Source: Vibrio sp. 10N.261.55.A7
GTDB taxonomy: Bacteria > Pseudomonadota > Gammaproteobacteria > Enterobacterales > Vibrionaceae
Direction of reading: 5' to 3'
NCBI RefSeq assembly: GCF_002877365.1
Contig: NZ_MCWZ01000301.1
Span: forward strand, 10,810-47,303
DNA length: 36,494 nucleotides
The position numbers and the translations under genes are program-made. The first letter of the stretch is position 1; every line of letters begins with the position of its first letter. Of this stretch, positions 18,075 to 28,319 are shown one piece after another. The notes beneath the pieces were generated by a model. That model was not told where the DNA came from. It was given only the letters and a program-made list of their open reading frames with translations, and did no database searches.

Positions 18075-21000
18075 GTGAAAGACTTATTAAACTTTCTAAA
18101 AGCACAGCATAAGACCGAAGAATTTGATGCTATCAAAATCGGTCTATCTTCACCTGATATGATTCGTTCATGGTCATTTGGTGAAGTTAAGAAACCTGAA
18201 ACGATCAACTATCGTACGTTCAAACCTGAACGCGATGGTCTTTTCTGTGCGCGTATCTTTGGTCCAGTTAAAGACTACGAATGTCTTTGTGGCAAATATA
18301 AGCGTCTGAAACACCGTGGTGTTATCTGTGAGAAGTGTGGCGTTGAAGTTACACAAACTAAAGTTCGTCGTGACCGTATGGGCCACATCGAGCTAGCATC
18401 TCCAGTTGCTCACATCTGGTTCCTAAAATCACTGCCGTCTCGTATCGGTTTGTTGATGGATATCCCTCTACGTGATATCGAACGCGTTCTTTACTTCGAA
18501 ATGTACGTAGTAACTGAACCGGGTATGACGGACCTAGAAAAATCTCAGATGCTGACTGAAGAAGAGTATCTGGATCGCCTAGAAGAGTGGGGTGATGAAT
18601 TCACCGCTAAGATGGGTGCGGAAGCGATCAAAGATCTGCTTTCAACCATGGATATGAACGCAGAAGCAGAGCAGATGCGTGAAGAGTTAGAAACAACTAA
18701 CTCTGAGACTAAGCGTAAGAAGCTGACTAAGCGTCTTAAGCTAGTTGAAGCATTCATTCAATCAGGCAATAACCCTGAGTGGATGATTCTGACTGTACTT
18801 CCAGTTCTTCCGCCAGATCTACGTCCTCTAGTACCACTAGATGGCGGACGTTTTGCTACGTCAGATCTGAACGATCTTTACCGTCGTGTAATCAACCGTA
18901 ATAACCGTTTGAAGCGTCTTCTAGAGCTAGCGGCTCCAGACATCATCGTACGTAACGAAAAGCGTATGTTGCAAGAGTCGGTTGATGCCCTTCTAGATAA
19001 CGGTCGTCGAGGTCGTGCGATTACAGGTTCTAACAAGCGTCCTCTGAAATCCCTTGCTGATATGATCAAGGGTAAACAAGGTCGTTTCCGTCAGAACCTT
19101 CTTGGTAAACGTGTAGATTACTCTGGCCGTTCTGTAATCACAGTAGGTCCATACCTTCGTCTGCATCAGTGTGGTCTTCCGAAGAAGATGGCACTTGAGC
19201 TATTTAAGCCGTTCATCTACAGCAAGCTAGAAACTCGTGGCATGGCGACGACAATCAAAGCTGCTAAGAAAATGGTAGAGCGCGAAGAAGCTATCGTTTG
19301 GGATATCCTAGACGAAGTTATCCGCGAGCACCCAGTACTATTGAACCGTGCACCAACACTTCACCGTCTTGGTATTCAAGCGTTCGAACCAGTACTGATC
19401 GAAGGTAAAGCGATTCAACTGCACCCACTCGTGTGTGCGGCATATAACGCTGACTTCGATGGTGACCAAATGGCGGTGCACGTGCCTCTAACTCTAGAAG
19501 CACAGCTTGAAGCTCGTACATTGATGATGTCTACCAACAACATCCTTTCACCGGCATCTGGTGATCCGATCATCGTACCTTCTCAGGACGTTGTATTGGG
19601 TCTGTACTACATGACTCGTGACATGATCAACGCGAAAGGTGAAGGTATGTACCTTGCTGGCCCTGAAGAGGCTGAGAAGGCATACCGTACTAAGAGCGCT
19701 GAGCTACACGCTCGCGTAAAAGTACGTATCACTGAGACAGTTGTTGATGAAGACGGTAATAGTACAACTAGCACTGACATGGTTGATACAACTGTTGGTC
19801 GTGCGATGTTGTGGTCTATCGTACCTAAAGGCCTACCGTTTAGCCTAGTTAACCAAAAGTTGGGTAAGAAGCAAATTTCTACTCTACTTAACGAGGCATA
19901 CCGTAAGCTTGGTCTGAAAGACACGGTTATTTTTGCTGACCAAATCATGTACACAGGTTTTGCATACGCTGCACTTTCTGGTGTTTCTGTTGGTATCGAC
20001 GATATGGTTGTACCTGACGCGAAATACACTGAGATCGAAGAAGCAGAAGCTGAAGTTCGTGAAATCCAAGAGCAATTCCAATCTGGTCTTGTTACTGCGG
20101 GTGAGCGTTACAACAAAGTTATCGATATCTGGGCATCTACGAATGACCGTGTTGCGAAAGCAATGATGGATAACCTGTCTTCAGAGACTGTTGTAAACCG
20201 TGACGGTGAAGAAGAACAGCAAGAGTCGTTTAACAGCATCTACATGATGGCTGACTCGGGCGCTCGTGGTTCTGCTGCACAGATTCGTCAGCTAGCGGGT
20301 ATGCGTGGTCTGATGGCGCGTCCAGATGGTTCAATCATCGAAACGCCAATCACAGCGAACTTTAAAGAAGGTCTAAACGTCCTTCAGTACTTTATCTCAA
20401 CGCACGGTGCTCGTAAGGGTCTTGCGGATACAGCACTGAAAACAGCAAACTCGGGTTACCTAACTCGTCGTCTAGTAGACGTTGCTCAAGACGTTGTAGT
20501 ACACGAACACGATTGTGGCACTCATGAAGGTGTCGACATGATGCCTCACATCGAAGGTGGTGACGTTAAAGTTGCTCTTTCTGAGTTGGCTCTTGGTCGT
20601 GTTGTCGCTGAAGATGTTCTTAAGCCGGGTACTGAAGATGTACTGATTCCACGTAATACTCTGATTGATGAGAAGTGGTGTCAAATCATGGAAGACAACT
20701 CTGTAGACCGTATGAAAGTACGTTCTGTTGTTACCTGTGATGCAGACTTCGGTTGTTGTTCACAGTGTTACGGTCGTGACCTAGCACGTGGTCACCTAGT
20801 AAACCAAGGTGAGGCAGTCGGTGTTATTGCTGCTCAATCAATCGGTGAACCGGGTACACAGCTAACGATGCGTACGTTCCACATCGGTGGTGCAGCATCT
20901 ACTGCGGCAGCAGAGAACAGCATTCAAGCTAAGACAACAGGTACAGTGAAACTTCACAATGCTAAGTTTGTTATCAACAAAGATAAGAAACTGGTTATCA

Positions 21001-22277
21001 CATCTCGTGCTTCTGAGATGACGATTATTGATGAGTTTGGCCGTACTAAAGAGAAACACAAACTGCCATACGGTTCTATCCTAAGCAAAGCAGACAACGA
21101 TGCAGTAACTGCAGGTGAAGTTGTTGCTAACTGGGAAGCGCACACTATGCCAATCATCACTGAAGTGGCAGGTCGCATCCAGTTCGTAGATATGATTGAT
21201 GGCGTTACAGTTTCTCGTCAAACAGATGACCTAACGGGTCTTTCTTCAAGCGAAGTAACAGATGCAGCCGCTCGTCCAGCAGCAGGTAAAGATATGCGTC
21301 CAGCTATCAAACTTGTTGATGAGCAAGGTAACGATGTAATGATTCCTGGTACTGATATGCCAGCTCACTATTTCCTACCTGGTAAAGCGATCGTAAACAT
21401 CGAAGATGGCGCTGAAGTTGGCATTGGTGACACATTATCTCGTATCCCTCAGAAATCGAGCGGAAACAAAGATATCACCGGTGGTCTACCACGCGTAGCT
21501 GACTTATTCGAAGCTCGTAAGCCGAAAGAGCCTGCGATTCTTGCTGAGCACACAGGTACAGTGTCATTCGGTAAAGAGACGAAAGGTAAGCGTCGTTTAG
21601 TTATCACTCGTGAAGGCGGTGACGCTTACGAAGAGATGATTCCTAAGCACCGTCAGCTTAACGTGTTTGAAGGTGAGAAGATCGAACGTGGTGATGTAAT
21701 CGCTGATGGTCCAGAGACTCCACATGACATTCTACGTCTACGTGGCATTCATGCTGTGACTCAGTACATCGCTAACGAAGTACAAGAAGTTTACCGTCTA
21801 CAAGGCGTTAAGATTAACGATAAGCACATTGAGACTATCGTTCGTCAAATGCTACGTAAGTGTACGATTACACATGCCGGTGATTCTGAGTTCCTACCTG
21901 GTGAGCAAGTGGAATACCACAGTGTTAAGATTGCTAACCGTGCTCTAGAAGCAGAAGGTAAAGAACTAGTACGCTTCGAACGTGACCTACTAGGTATCAC
22001 TAAAGCATCTCTTGCGACTGAGTCATTTATCTCAGCAGCATCATTCCAAGAGACAACACGTGTACTAACAGAAGCTGCGGTTTCTGGTAAGCGTGATGAT
22101 CTACGCGGTCTGAAAGAGAACGTAATTGTTGGTCGTCTGATCCCAGCTGGTACTGGTTTCGCATACCACCAAGAGCGTCAAAAGCAACGTGAAGAGCAAC
22201 AAGAAGGCCCGTCGGCTGAACAAGCGACAGACAATCTTGCAGCACTTCTAAATGCTGGTTTCTCTTCTGAAGAGTAA
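18075..22277 (+). CDS. rpoC: RNA polymerase beta' subunit
   Basis: RpoC carries the catalytic Mg site. The 1400-residue protein (E. coli 1407) starts with GTG at 18075 after AGGAGCTGAAT. The N-terminal zinc finger is [19 protein letters not shown] (Cys70, 72, 85, 88). The invariant NADFDGDQ lies at residues 458-465, with Asp460, 462 and 464. The bridge-helix/trigger-loop region includes [19 protein letters not shown] and [17 protein letters not shown]. The second zinc site is [11 protein letters not shown]. The C-terminus resembles E. coli. It ends the operon at a strong terminator. Confidence 0.98.
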   Translation: MKDLLNFLKAQHKTEEFDAIKIGLSSPDMIRSWSFGEVKKPETINYRTFKPERDGLFCARIFGPVKDYECLCGKYKRLKHRGVICEKCGVEVTQTKVRRDRMGHIELASPVAHIWFLKSLPSRIGLLMDIPLRDIERVLYFEMYVVTEPGMTDLEKSQMLTEEEYLDRLEEWGDEFTAKMGAEAIKDLLSTMDMNAEAEQMREELETTNSETKRKKLTKRLKLVEAFIQSGNNPEWMILTVLPVLPPDLRPLVPLDGGRFATSDLNDLYRRVINRNNRLKRLLELAAPDIIVRNEKRMLQESVDALLDNGRRGRAITGSNKRPLKSLADMIKGKQGRFRQNLLGKRVDYSGRSVITVGPYLRLHQCGLPKKMALELFKPFIYSKLETRGMATTIKAAKKMVEREEAIVWDILDEVIREHPVLLNRAPTLHRLGIQAFEPVLIEGKAIQLHPLVCAAYNADFDGDQMAVHVPLTLEAQLEARTLMMSTNNILSPASGDPIIVPSQDVVLGLYYMTRDMINAKGEGMYLAGPEEAEKAYRTKSAELHARVKVRITETVVDEDGNSTTSTDMVDTTVGRAMLWSIVPKGLPFSLVNQKLGKKQISTLLNEAYRKLGLKDTVIFADQIMYTGFAYAALSGVSVGIDDMVVPDAKYTEIEEAEAEVREIQEQFQSGLVTAGERYNKVIDIWASTNDRVAKAMMDNLSSETVVNRDGEEEQQESFNSIYMMADSGARGSAAQIRQLAGMRGLMARPDGSIIETPITANFKEGLNVLQYFISTHGARKGLADTALKTANSGYLTRRLVDVAQDVVVHEHDCGTHEGVDMMPHIEGGDVKVALSELALGRVVAEDVLKPGTEDVLIPRNTLIDEKWCQIMEDNSVDRMKVRSVVTCDADFGCCSQCYGRDLARGHLVNQGEAVGVIAAQSIGEPGTQLTMRTFHIGGAASTAAAENSIQAKTTGTVKLHNAKFVINKDKKLVITSRASEMTIIDEFGRTKEKHKLPYGSILSKADNDAVTAGEVVANWEAHTMPIITEVAGRIQFVDMIDGVTVSRQTDDLTGLSSSEVTDAAARPAAGKDMRPAIKLVDEQGNDVMIPGTDMPAHYFLPGKAIVNIEDGAEVGIGDTLSRIPQKSSGNKDITGGLPRVADLFEARKPKEPAILAEHTGTVSFGKETKGKRRLVITREGGDAYEEMIPKHRQLNVFEGEKIERGDVIADGPETPHDILRLRGIHAVTQYIANEVQEVYRLQGVKINDKHIETIVRQMLRKCTITHAGDSEFLPGEQVEYHSVKIANRALEAEGKELVRFERDLLGITKASLATESFISAASFQETTRVLTEAAVSGKRDDLRGLKENVIVGRLIPAGTGFAYHQERQKQREEQQEGPSAEQATDNLAALLNAGFSSEE

Positions 22278-22292
22278 TCGCTTTTAGTAATG

Positions 22293-22320
22293 AAAAAAGG
22301 CACCTTAGGGTGCCTTTTTT
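22293..22320 (+). terminator. Terminator after rpoC
   Basis: The 12-base perfect stem AAAAAAGGCACC / GGTGCCTTTTTT (22293-22304 with 22309-22320) has a TTAG loop and a T-run. It ends the rplJL-rpoBC transcript. Confidence 0.93.
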
Positions 22321-22457
22321 GTTTTTAATAAGCTGAAGAATTAGAACTGTATATTGAGAAAGTGAAGAAACAAAGTCTCTTTGATACGAGCAAATGTTCA
22401 ATCAAGTACCACTAGCTAAGCGGTACTCAAATTTTTATCCTAGTGGGCGCATTAAAT

Positions 22458-22946
22458 TTAAGCGCCTGGAGGAACGGCTAAACTGTCCGCGATCATCTGA
22501 ATGAGTTCGTCTTCTACTTCAAATCGAACTTCAATAATTTCGCCTATCAATGATAAATCACCAACGAAGTTTTCTAATGGATCATCGCTACTTACTGCGG
22601 CGTAGTTATCCGTAAAGTTCAGTAAAGGCTCGGTTGTCAGTACAATCTTGCCATAGGTTTGATTGATATCGTCGGTTGCTTCAAAACCAGTTGCTCGCCA
22701 TTTATCCATGACCATGTCATAGATCTTAAAATGACCTTCTGAAATGTAGTCAACTAAATGTTGGCAAAATGATTGGAGTGCTTTAGGTGTAGGGAGTTCG
22801 GTTACTGAGGATTTTTGTGCGGAAGGTTGCAGCGCCGCTAGATTGCAGTACTCGACAATAAGTAATTGACGAGTTTCAAGCCAATGGTCAATGACCTCGC
22901 TTGATCCACCCCATTGTTGCTGTGTTTTTTTTAGTTTATTTAGCAT
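22458..22946 (-). CDS. rsd: Regulator of sigma D (Rsd), anti-sigma-70 factor
   Basis: Rsd binds region 4 of sigma-70 and shifts RNA polymerase towards alternative sigma factors in slow growth. The chosen ATG at 22946 (MLNKLKK) has GAGGG seven bases upstream and matches the E. coli start; an in-frame ATG nine codons earlier is less likely. The 162-residue helical protein has HWLETRQLLIVEYCNLAAL, LQSFCQHLVDYISEGHFKIYD and the C-terminal EIIEVRFEVEDELI, all of the Rsd/AlgQ family. It converges on rpoC and is divergent from nudC, the same neighbourhood as in E. coli. Confidence 0.93.
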   Translation of the reverse strand: MLNKLKKTQQQWGGSSEVIDHWLETRQLLIVEYCNLAALQPSAQKSSVTELPTPKALQSFCQHLVDYISEGHFKIYDMVMDKWRATGFEATDDINQTYGKIVLTTEPLLNFTDNYAAVSSDDPLENFVGDLSLIGEIIEVRFEVEDELIQMIADSLAVPPGA

Positions 22947-23024
22947 GACCATGCCCTCATGATCGGTACACAAAACCTGTGTACAAATTAGCTTTGCAGC
23001 GCAAAGTGTCCATTTTGAATGTGA

Positions 23025-23069
23025 CCAGAGTGTTGAAATATACTGACTAGAAATATTCTCTGGTATAAA
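23025..23069 (+). promoter_or_regulatory. Candidate nudC promoter with overlapping inverted repeat
   Basis: TATAAA (23064-23069) is a good -10, with no clear -35. It directly follows the right arm of an inverted repeat CCAGAG (23025-23030) / CTCTGG (23058-23063). The position about 50 bases before nudC fits a promoter; the repeat could be an operator. Confidence 0.35.
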
Positions 23070-23116
23070 TTAGATTGCCAGTAAAATGAACGAACTGCAA
23101 GCTAAGAGATAGGGTG

Positions 23117-23887
23117 ATGTTAAAAAAAGGTAACAATAGTAAATCAGGCCAAGCCTATTGGTGTGTTGTATCTGGAAGTGACGTTTGGCTAGTGGATAAT
23201 ACTCTCCCTCTTGGCTCGGCTGAGGAGTTCAATCTGCCCGAGGAATGTGCAGTTAACGTTGGGAAGTACAACGACTTTCCTGTTATGTGGATTAACGATG
23301 CTGATGTTGATGTCGCACTTGAACTTACCTCATTGAGAGAGTGCTTGACGCTTCCTGAAGCTTTGTTTCTGTTGATTAGCAAAGCGGTTCAGTTTGGTCA
23401 TATGACGCAAACACTGCGCTTTTGCCCGCAATGTGGAGGCCGAAATCGTCTTAATTTAAATCAGCTCGCGATGCAGTGCTCAGATTGCAGAACGCTGCAT
23501 TACCCTCGCATATTCCCATGCGTCATTGTTGCTGTACGGAAGCAGAATCAAATCTTACTGGCTCAGCACCCTCGACATAAGAGTGGTATGTACACCGTCA
23601 TCGCTGGCTTCCTAGAGGTTGGCGAGACACTTGAGCAGTGTGTCGCACGAGAGGTCAAAGAGGAAACGGGAATTGTGGTTAAAAATGTCCGTTATTTTGG
23701 AAGCCAGCCATGGGCATTTCCATCGAGTATGATGATGGGCTTTTTTGCAGACTTTGAGTCGGGGGAGGTGAAGCCAGACTATCGTGAGTTAAGTGATGCG
23801 ATGTGGTGTGATTTTGATAAACTTCCTCCTGTTGCACCGAAAGGGACGATAGCAAGAGAGTTGATTGATACTTTAATAAATGAATGA
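23117..23887 (+). CDS. nudC: NAD(+) diphosphatase / NAD-RNA decapping enzyme NudC
   Basis: NudC hydrolyses NADH and removes NAD caps from the 5' ends of RNA, releasing NMN. The 256-residue protein has a zinc ribbon (CPQCGGR ... CSDC) in the middle. The Nudix box [20 protein letters not shown] starts at about residue 173, and the NudC-specific [11 protein letters not shown] follows. I use ATG 23117; the GTG one codon upstream is also possible because the AGGG overlaps it. The gene is adjacent to rsd and hemE as in E. coli. Confidence 0.94.
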   Translation: MLKKGNNSKSGQAYWCVVSGSDVWLVDNTLPLGSAEEFNLPEECAVNVGKYNDFPVMWINDADVDVALELTSLRECLTLPEALFLLISKAVQFGHMTQTLRFCPQCGGRNRLNLNQLAMQCSDCRTLHYPRIFPCVIVAVRKQNQILLAQHPRHKSGMYTVIAGFLEVGETLEQCVAREVKEETGIVVKNVRYFGSQPWAFPSSMMMGFFADFESGEVKPDYRELSDAMWCDFDKLPPVAPKGTIARELIDTLINE

Positions 23888-23905
23888 AAATAAAGAGTTA
23901 CAGGC

Positions 23906-23930
23906 AAAAAAAACCCTCCGAGAAGGAGGG
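23906..23930 (-). terminator. Minus-strand terminator-like hairpin after nudC
   Basis: CCCTCC (23914-23919) pairs with GGAGGG (23925-23930). Read on the minus strand the stem is followed by eight T residues (23913-23906), a good intrinsic terminator. On the plus strand the run lies on the wrong side. No minus-strand gene ends here, so the transcript it would stop is unknown. A second hairpin, CTGAGCA/TGCTCAG, lies at 23957-23975 and may serve nudC on the plus strand. Confidence 0.55.
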
Positions 23931-24153
23931 GGTAAGTAAGATGTCGTTATGAGATGCTGAGCACTAAATGCTCAGTTATTATTGTAATTTTCGCTAGCAG
24001 GCAAATTCTGTCACTGTTGGTTTACGGGTGCAAATTAACCATTGATTTAAACGTTAATAACTTGATCTACGTTGCAAAGCAACCCGCTTTTGAGAGCTGA
24101 TCAGTGTTAGAATACTTGTCTTATTAGAAAGTCTAAAATATCGGAAGAATGGA

Positions 24154-25221
24154 ATGACAGAACTAAAAAATGATCGTTATCTTCGTGCGTTGCTCAAACA
24201 ACCAGTTGACTGCACTCCAGTATGGATGATGCGCCAGGCAGGTCGTTACCTTCCTGAGTATAAAGCGACACGTGCAGAAGCTGGCGACTTTATGTCTTTA
24301 TGTAAAAATGCGGAGCTTGCCTCTGAAGTGACGCTTCAACCTTTGCGCCGTTTCCCGCTTGATGCGGCCATTTTGTTCTCAGACATCCTCACAATCCCTG
24401 ATGCAATGGGTCTAGGCTTGTATTTTGAAACAGGTGAAGGACCTAAATTTGAGCGTCCGATTACGTGTAAAGCTGACGTAGAGAAGATTGGTCTACCTGA
24501 TCCAGAAGGTGAGCTTCAATATGTGATGAACGCTGTTCGTCAGATCCGTAAAGACCTCAAAGGCGAAGTACCACTGATTGGTTTCTCTGGTAGCCCTTGG
24601 ACACTAGCAACCTACATGGTTGAAGGTGGAAGCTCTAAAGCTTTCACTAAGCTCAAGAAAATGATGTATGCAGAGCCACAAACATTGCACCTTCTTTTAG
24701 ATAAGCTGGCAGACAGTGTTATCGAATACCTAAACGCGCAAATTAAAGCGGGTGCGCAATCGGTAATGGTATTTGATACATGGGGTGGTGTACTAACTCC
24801 TCGTGACTACAACCTATTCTCATTGCAATACATGCACAAGATCGTCGATGGTTTGATTCGTGAAAACGATGGCCGTCGAGTACCAGTAACACTGTTTACT
24901 AAAAATGGTGGAATGTGGCTTGAATCAATTGCCGCAACAGGCTGTGATGCAGTAGGTCTCGATTGGACCATTAATATTGAAGACGCTAAAGCACGTGTTG
25001 GCGATAAAGTTGCCCTGCAGGGTAATATGGACCCATCAATCCTTTATGCTCAACCTGAGCGTATTCGCGAAGAAGTATCGACCATATTGAAAGGGTTCGG
25101 TGATGGTGGCACTGGTCATGTGTTTAACCTTGGTCACGGCATTCATCTCGATGTTCCACCTGAAAACGCGGGTGTGTTTGTCGATGCGGTTCACGAGCTA
25201 TCGAAGCCTTACCATAAATAG
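24154..25221 (+). CDS. hemE: Uroporphyrinogen decarboxylase
   Basis: HemE decarboxylates the four acetate side chains of uroporphyrinogen III to give coproporphyrinogen III in haem synthesis. The 355-residue TIM-barrel protein has the signature [11 protein letters not shown] (residues 26-36), then [14 protein letters not shown] with the catalytic Asp. [35 protein letters not shown] and [15 protein letters not shown] follow. It matches E. coli length (354). The ATG follows GGAAGAATGGA. The gap upstream (266 bases) holds the hairpins described separately. A strong terminator follows. Confidence 0.97.
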   Translation: MTELKNDRYLRALLKQPVDCTPVWMMRQAGRYLPEYKATRAEAGDFMSLCKNAELASEVTLQPLRRFPLDAAILFSDILTIPDAMGLGLYFETGEGPKFERPITCKADVEKIGLPDPEGELQYVMNAVRQIRKDLKGEVPLIGFSGSPWTLATYMVEGGSSKAFTKLKKMMYAEPQTLHLLLDKLADSVIEYLNAQIKAGAQSVMVFDTWGGVLTPRDYNLFSLQYMHKIVDGLIRENDGRRVPVTLFTKNGGMWLESIAATGCDAVGLDWTINIEDAKARVGDKVALQGNMDPSILYAQPERIREEVSTILKGFGDGGTGHVFNLGHGIHLDVPPENAGVFVDAVHELSKPYHK

Positions 25222-25231
25222 TTGAGTACCG

Positions 25232-25264
25232 AAAAAAGCGCCTGATACGACCAGGCGCTTTTTT
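25232..25264 (+). terminator. Terminator after hemE
   Basis: The 13-base perfect stem AAAAAAGCGCCTG / CAGGCGCTTTTTT (25232-25244 with 25252-25264) has a seven-base loop. Its last two T residues form the start of the next promoter's -35. Confidence 0.92.
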
Positions 25265-25291
25265 GTTATGAGATACACTTGGCGCTATACT
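25263..25291 (+). promoter_or_regulatory. Promoter of the TetR-type gene
   Basis: TTGTTA (25263-25268) is 17 bases from TATACT (25286-25291), about 30 bases before the start codon. The -35 overlaps the end of the hemE terminator. Confidence 0.7.
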
Positions 25292-25323
25292 GACTCGATT
25301 GACTGAAAGGATACGGGCAATAA

Positions 25324-25959
25324 ATGAAAACTCGCGATAAAATTGTACATGCAGCACTAGAGTTATTTAATGAGCATGGAGAGCGCAATATAACGACCAA
25401 CCATATTGCTGCACATATAGACATTAGCCCGGGTAATCTCTATTACCATTTTCGGAACAAGCAGGAAATTGTTCACGATATTTTCACGCTTTATTCTGAA
25501 GAACTACTCGAGCGATTCACACCAATTCAAGGGCAGCAAGAGAGCTTAGTTATGCTCAAGCACTACCTTGATTCCATTTTTACTTTGATGTGGAAGTACC
25601 GTTTTTTCTACGCCAATTTGCCTGAAATTCTCCAACGTGATACCAAATTGCACGATGACTACATTCAAGTTCAAGACAAACTGCAAAGTAATCTCATCAA
25701 TATAATGAAAGCCTTTGTAGAGCTTGACCTTCTGGTCGTTGACGAGGTAGAAATGAAGCCACTCGTTACGACGTTGCATCTTATTGCAAGCTCATGGCTA
25801 GGTTATCAATCAGCGATGTCACCTAACTCAAAGATCACTGAACAAGTGGTTCTTCAGGGAATGCTGCAAATGATCGCGGTGGTGAAACCCAAAGCCACTG
25901 ATCTTGGGCTAGAGCAATTGCAGTTGCTCGAAGATGGCGTTAAAGCGATTCACGCATAG
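25324..25959 (+). CDS. TetR-family transcriptional regulator
   Basis: A 211-residue protein with an N-terminal TetR helix-turn-helix (residues about 4-50: RDKIVHAALELFNEHGERN, then TTNHIAAHIDISPGNLYYHF and the NKQEIV stretch). The helical C-terminal domain would bind a ligand and dimerise; it has no recognisable family signature to me. The ATG follows the promoter at 25263 closely. The DHH phosphoesterase gene starts 51 bases downstream on the same strand and could be cotranscribed. Ligand and targets are unknown. Confidence 0.85.
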   Translation: MKTRDKIVHAALELFNEHGERNITTNHIAAHIDISPGNLYYHFRNKQEIVHDIFTLYSEELLERFTPIQGQQESLVMLKHYLDSIFTLMWKYRFFYANLPEILQRDTKLHDDYIQVQDKLQSNLINIMKAFVELDLLVVDEVEMKPLVTTLHLIASSWLGYQSAMSPNSKITEQVVLQGMLQMIAVVKPKATDLGLEQLQLLEDGVKAIHA

Positions 25960-26010
25960 GTTTTTCTATTACTTTTCACCAGAAGTTAGGTGGTTTTTTC
26001 AAGGTTTTTT

Positions 26011-26967
26011 ATGCATTACGATGTTTTTAATGGCGATGCTGACGGTATCATCGCTTTGCTTCAATTACGTTTAGCTGAGCCGCGCACATCAGAGTTAGTT
26101 ACGGGTGTTAAGCGTGATATAAAATTAGTTGAAAAGGTAGATTTGTCTGCACAAGACTCAATGGCCGTACTCGATATTTCAATGGCTAAAAACATGGATG
26201 GTTTGGTCGCCGCCCTAGAGCTTGGTGTTGATGTTTTTTATGCGGATCACCATCAGTCAGGGGACATTCCTAGTCATCCAGCTTTAGACGCAAATATTGA
26301 TCTTGATGCCAATACATGTACGGCTTTGATTATTGATAAGCTCTTGAAAGGTCAGTACCACCTATGGGCAATAACGGCGGCTTATGGGGATAACCTTTTA
26401 GCGGTAGCGAGTAAGCTAGCCTATAAACAAGGCTTATCGAGTGAGCAGAAAGATCAATTGAAAGAGCTCGGCACACTCATTAATTACAACGGGTACGGAG
26501 CTAAAGTGGAAGATCTTCACTATCATCCGGCTGATTTGTATCGAGCATTAGTTGCGTATTCGTCACCGTTTGATGTGATTGCTGATGAGGCGTCGCCTTT
26601 TTACAAGTTACAGCATGCGTACCAAGAAGATATGAACAAAGCGCTGGCCATTGATGCCCAGTATCGAAGCGATAAGCTAGGGCTTTTTGAATTACCCAAC
26701 AGTGCGGCCTCTCGTCGAATTAGTGGTGTTTATGGCAATATGCTAGCGAATCAAGATCCTGATTCGGCTCATGCTGTCTTAACTGAAAATGCTGATGGTA
26801 CGTATACGGTCTCACTACGAGCGCCACTGAATAACAAGCAAGGCGCTAGTGATATTTGTGGGCAATTTGCCACAGGTGGCGGTCGAGCGGCAGCAGCAGG
26901 AATCAATGCGTTGGATAAATCAGAGGTTGAGACGTTTATTCAGGCTGTGGAAACGGCTTACGCTTAA
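26011..26967 (+). CDS. DHH-family phosphoesterase
   Basis: A 318-residue protein with the DHH hydrolase signature: HYDVFNGDADGI at the N-terminus, AVLDIS, and FYADHHQSG at about residues 78-86, which supply the metal-binding Asp and His residues. The C-terminus has a DHHA1-like stretch, CGQFATGGGRAAAAG; the canonical motif is GGGH, here GGGR. Relatives cleave short RNAs, pAp or cyclic dinucleotide products; the substrate here is not known. I chose the ATG at 26011 because it has AAGG six bases upstream and begins directly before the conserved domain; an in-frame start at 25990 is less likely. It converges on envC with a 16-base gap. Confidence 0.85.
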   Translation: MHYDVFNGDADGIIALLQLRLAEPRTSELVTGVKRDIKLVEKVDLSAQDSMAVLDISMAKNMDGLVAALELGVDVFYADHHQSGDIPSHPALDANIDLDANTCTALIIDKLLKGQYHLWAITAAYGDNLLAVASKLAYKQGLSSEQKDQLKELGTLINYNGYGAKVEDLHYHPADLYRALVAYSSPFDVIADEASPFYKLQHAYQEDMNKALAIDAQYRSDKLGLFELPNSAASRRISGVYGNMLANQDPDSAHAVLTENADGTYTVSLRAPLNNKQGASDICGQFATGGGRAAAAGINALDKSEVETFIQAVETAYA

Positions 26968-26983
26968 TTTACGACTGAATGGA

Positions 26984-28123
26984 CTATCGAGTCAGCCAAG
27001 ATTTAGGGTTCTGCGTCTTACTGTTACGGCGCAGTTCAAAGTAGAGGGAAGGGCGGCTTTGCCCTCCAGTGTCACCCGCTAAGGCGATAGTTTCTCCGGC
27101 TGCAATCTTATCGCCTTCTTTCTTCAGCAGCGTTTGATTGAAGCCATACAAGGTCATATCTCCCTTTCCATGGTCGAGCAGAACAACGAGACCGTACCCT
27201 CTCAAATATTCAGCAAAAACCACCGTACCTGGGTAGACTGCTTTAATAGCCTGACCGTATTTCGCGTCAATAACAATACCGCTCCAGTTACTTTGACCCG
27301 ACTGTTTAGAGCCGTAGCTGTGCAGCAGTTTGCCCTTCAAAGGCCAAGGCAGCTTGCCTTTTTGCTTAGAAAGCCCATCCATAGGTACCGCATTACGTTT
27401 CGCGGCTTTGGCTATCTCAGCTTTTAAGCGAGTTTCATTCCGCTGCAGTTCTGAAAGGTAAACCTTGTCACTCGAGATACTTTTCTTAATCTGACTAACG
27501 GTTTGACTTCTATTACCTTGCTCTTTTTTGAGGCTATTGCGTTTCTTTGTCTGCTGATCGAGAAGTTGTGCGATTTGCTGCTTTTCTAGCTGGAGCTGCT
27601 CTAGGCTTCGGTCAAGATCCAATTGCGTTGACTCAAGTGAGGCTATTGTTTCAGCGCGTTCTTTAGCTAAATGCTGGAAGTACTGACTAATGCGATCTTC
27701 GTCGGCGCCATTATTAAGTATGTTACTTGCTGAGCGTGCGCGCTGAGTGACGTAATAGGTCTTGATAAGTTCAGCTAAGGTGTCGCTGAGATCTGTTTTT
27801 TGTTTCTTAAGTGCTAACACTTGAGAGTCAATTCTCGATATGTTGGCATTGGAGGTCGCTAGTGATTTTTTGGTATCACGAATCTGGTTTTCAAGCTCAT
27901 TGATGCTGAGTTCTTGCTTTTTTAGGGCACCTTGGAGATTGTTGAGTTTCTTTTGTTGGCTAGAGACAGAGTTCTGTTGGCGGGATATTTCATTCTTAAC
28001 CCCTTTTAACTCGTTGGAAGATGAGGCATGGCCGAGGTTGGTGAAGCTAAGCACTAGCGCTGTCACTATGATTTGAAAACCAATATGATTTTTAAGTGAT
28101 AACGCAGATAAGAACTTCGCCAT
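26984..28123 (-). CDS. envC: Murein hydrolase activator EnvC
   Basis: EnvC is a periplasmic activator of the amidases AmiA/AmiB during cell separation, recruited by FtsEX. The 379-residue protein has an N-terminal signal peptide (about 1-33). A long coiled coil (about 40-245, rich in Gln, Lys, Leu) precedes a C-terminal LytM/M23 domain (WPLKGKLLHSYGS to the end). The metal-binding residues of active M23 peptidases are incomplete: the usual YGH reads YGF in DMTLYGFNQTLL. This degenerate site is normal for EnvC activators. gpmI lies upstream on the same strand, separated by a terminator. Confidence 0.93.
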   Translation of the reverse strand: MAKFLSALSLKNHIGFQIIVTALVLSFTNLGHASSSNELKGVKNEISRQQNSVSSQQKKLNNLQGALKKQELSINELENQIRDTKKSLATSNANISRIDSQVLALKKQKTDLSDTLAELIKTYYVTQRARSASNILNNGADEDRISQYFQHLAKERAETIASLESTQLDLDRSLEQLQLEKQQIAQLLDQQTKKRNSLKKEQGNRSQTVSQIKKSISSDKVYLSELQRNETRLKAEIAKAAKRNAVPMDGLSKQKGKLPWPLKGKLLHSYGSKQSGQSNWSGIVIDAKYGQAIKAVYPGTVVFAEYLRGYGLVVLLDHGKGDMTLYGFNQTLLKKEGDKIAAGETIALAGDTGGQSRPSLYFELRRNSKTQNPKSWLTR

Positions 28124-28256
28124 AGAGAATCGGATCCATCGATTAAATTAAGGGCTTAGTATACCCAAAGAAAATTATGAGAAGAAAGGACTATGTTCAA
28201 AGTTGCAGTCTAGCTATTGTTTCCGCATCTTTGATGTTGTGCTGGATAAAAGAGTC

Positions 28257-28284
28257 AAAAAAGCCCCAATCAACATTGGGGCTT
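28257..28284 (-). terminator. Terminator after gpmI
   Basis: AAGCCCCAAT (28261-28270) and ATTGGGGCTT (28275-28284) form a perfect 10-base stem. On the minus strand it is followed by six T residues. It separates gpmI from envC. Confidence 0.9.
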
Positions 28285-28319
28285 AATTATTTGTATCAGC
28301 GAGACAGGAAATTATTCAC

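Noticed and set aside
22027..22401. 124-codon minus-strand frame overlapping the rpoC 3' end
   Set aside because: It is antisense to conserved RpoC sequence and runs through the rpoC terminator; no known domain.
26984..28123. EnvC as a decayed peptidase
   Set aside because: Loss of the M23 metal ligands is normal for EnvC, which activates amidases rather than cutting peptidoglycan itself.
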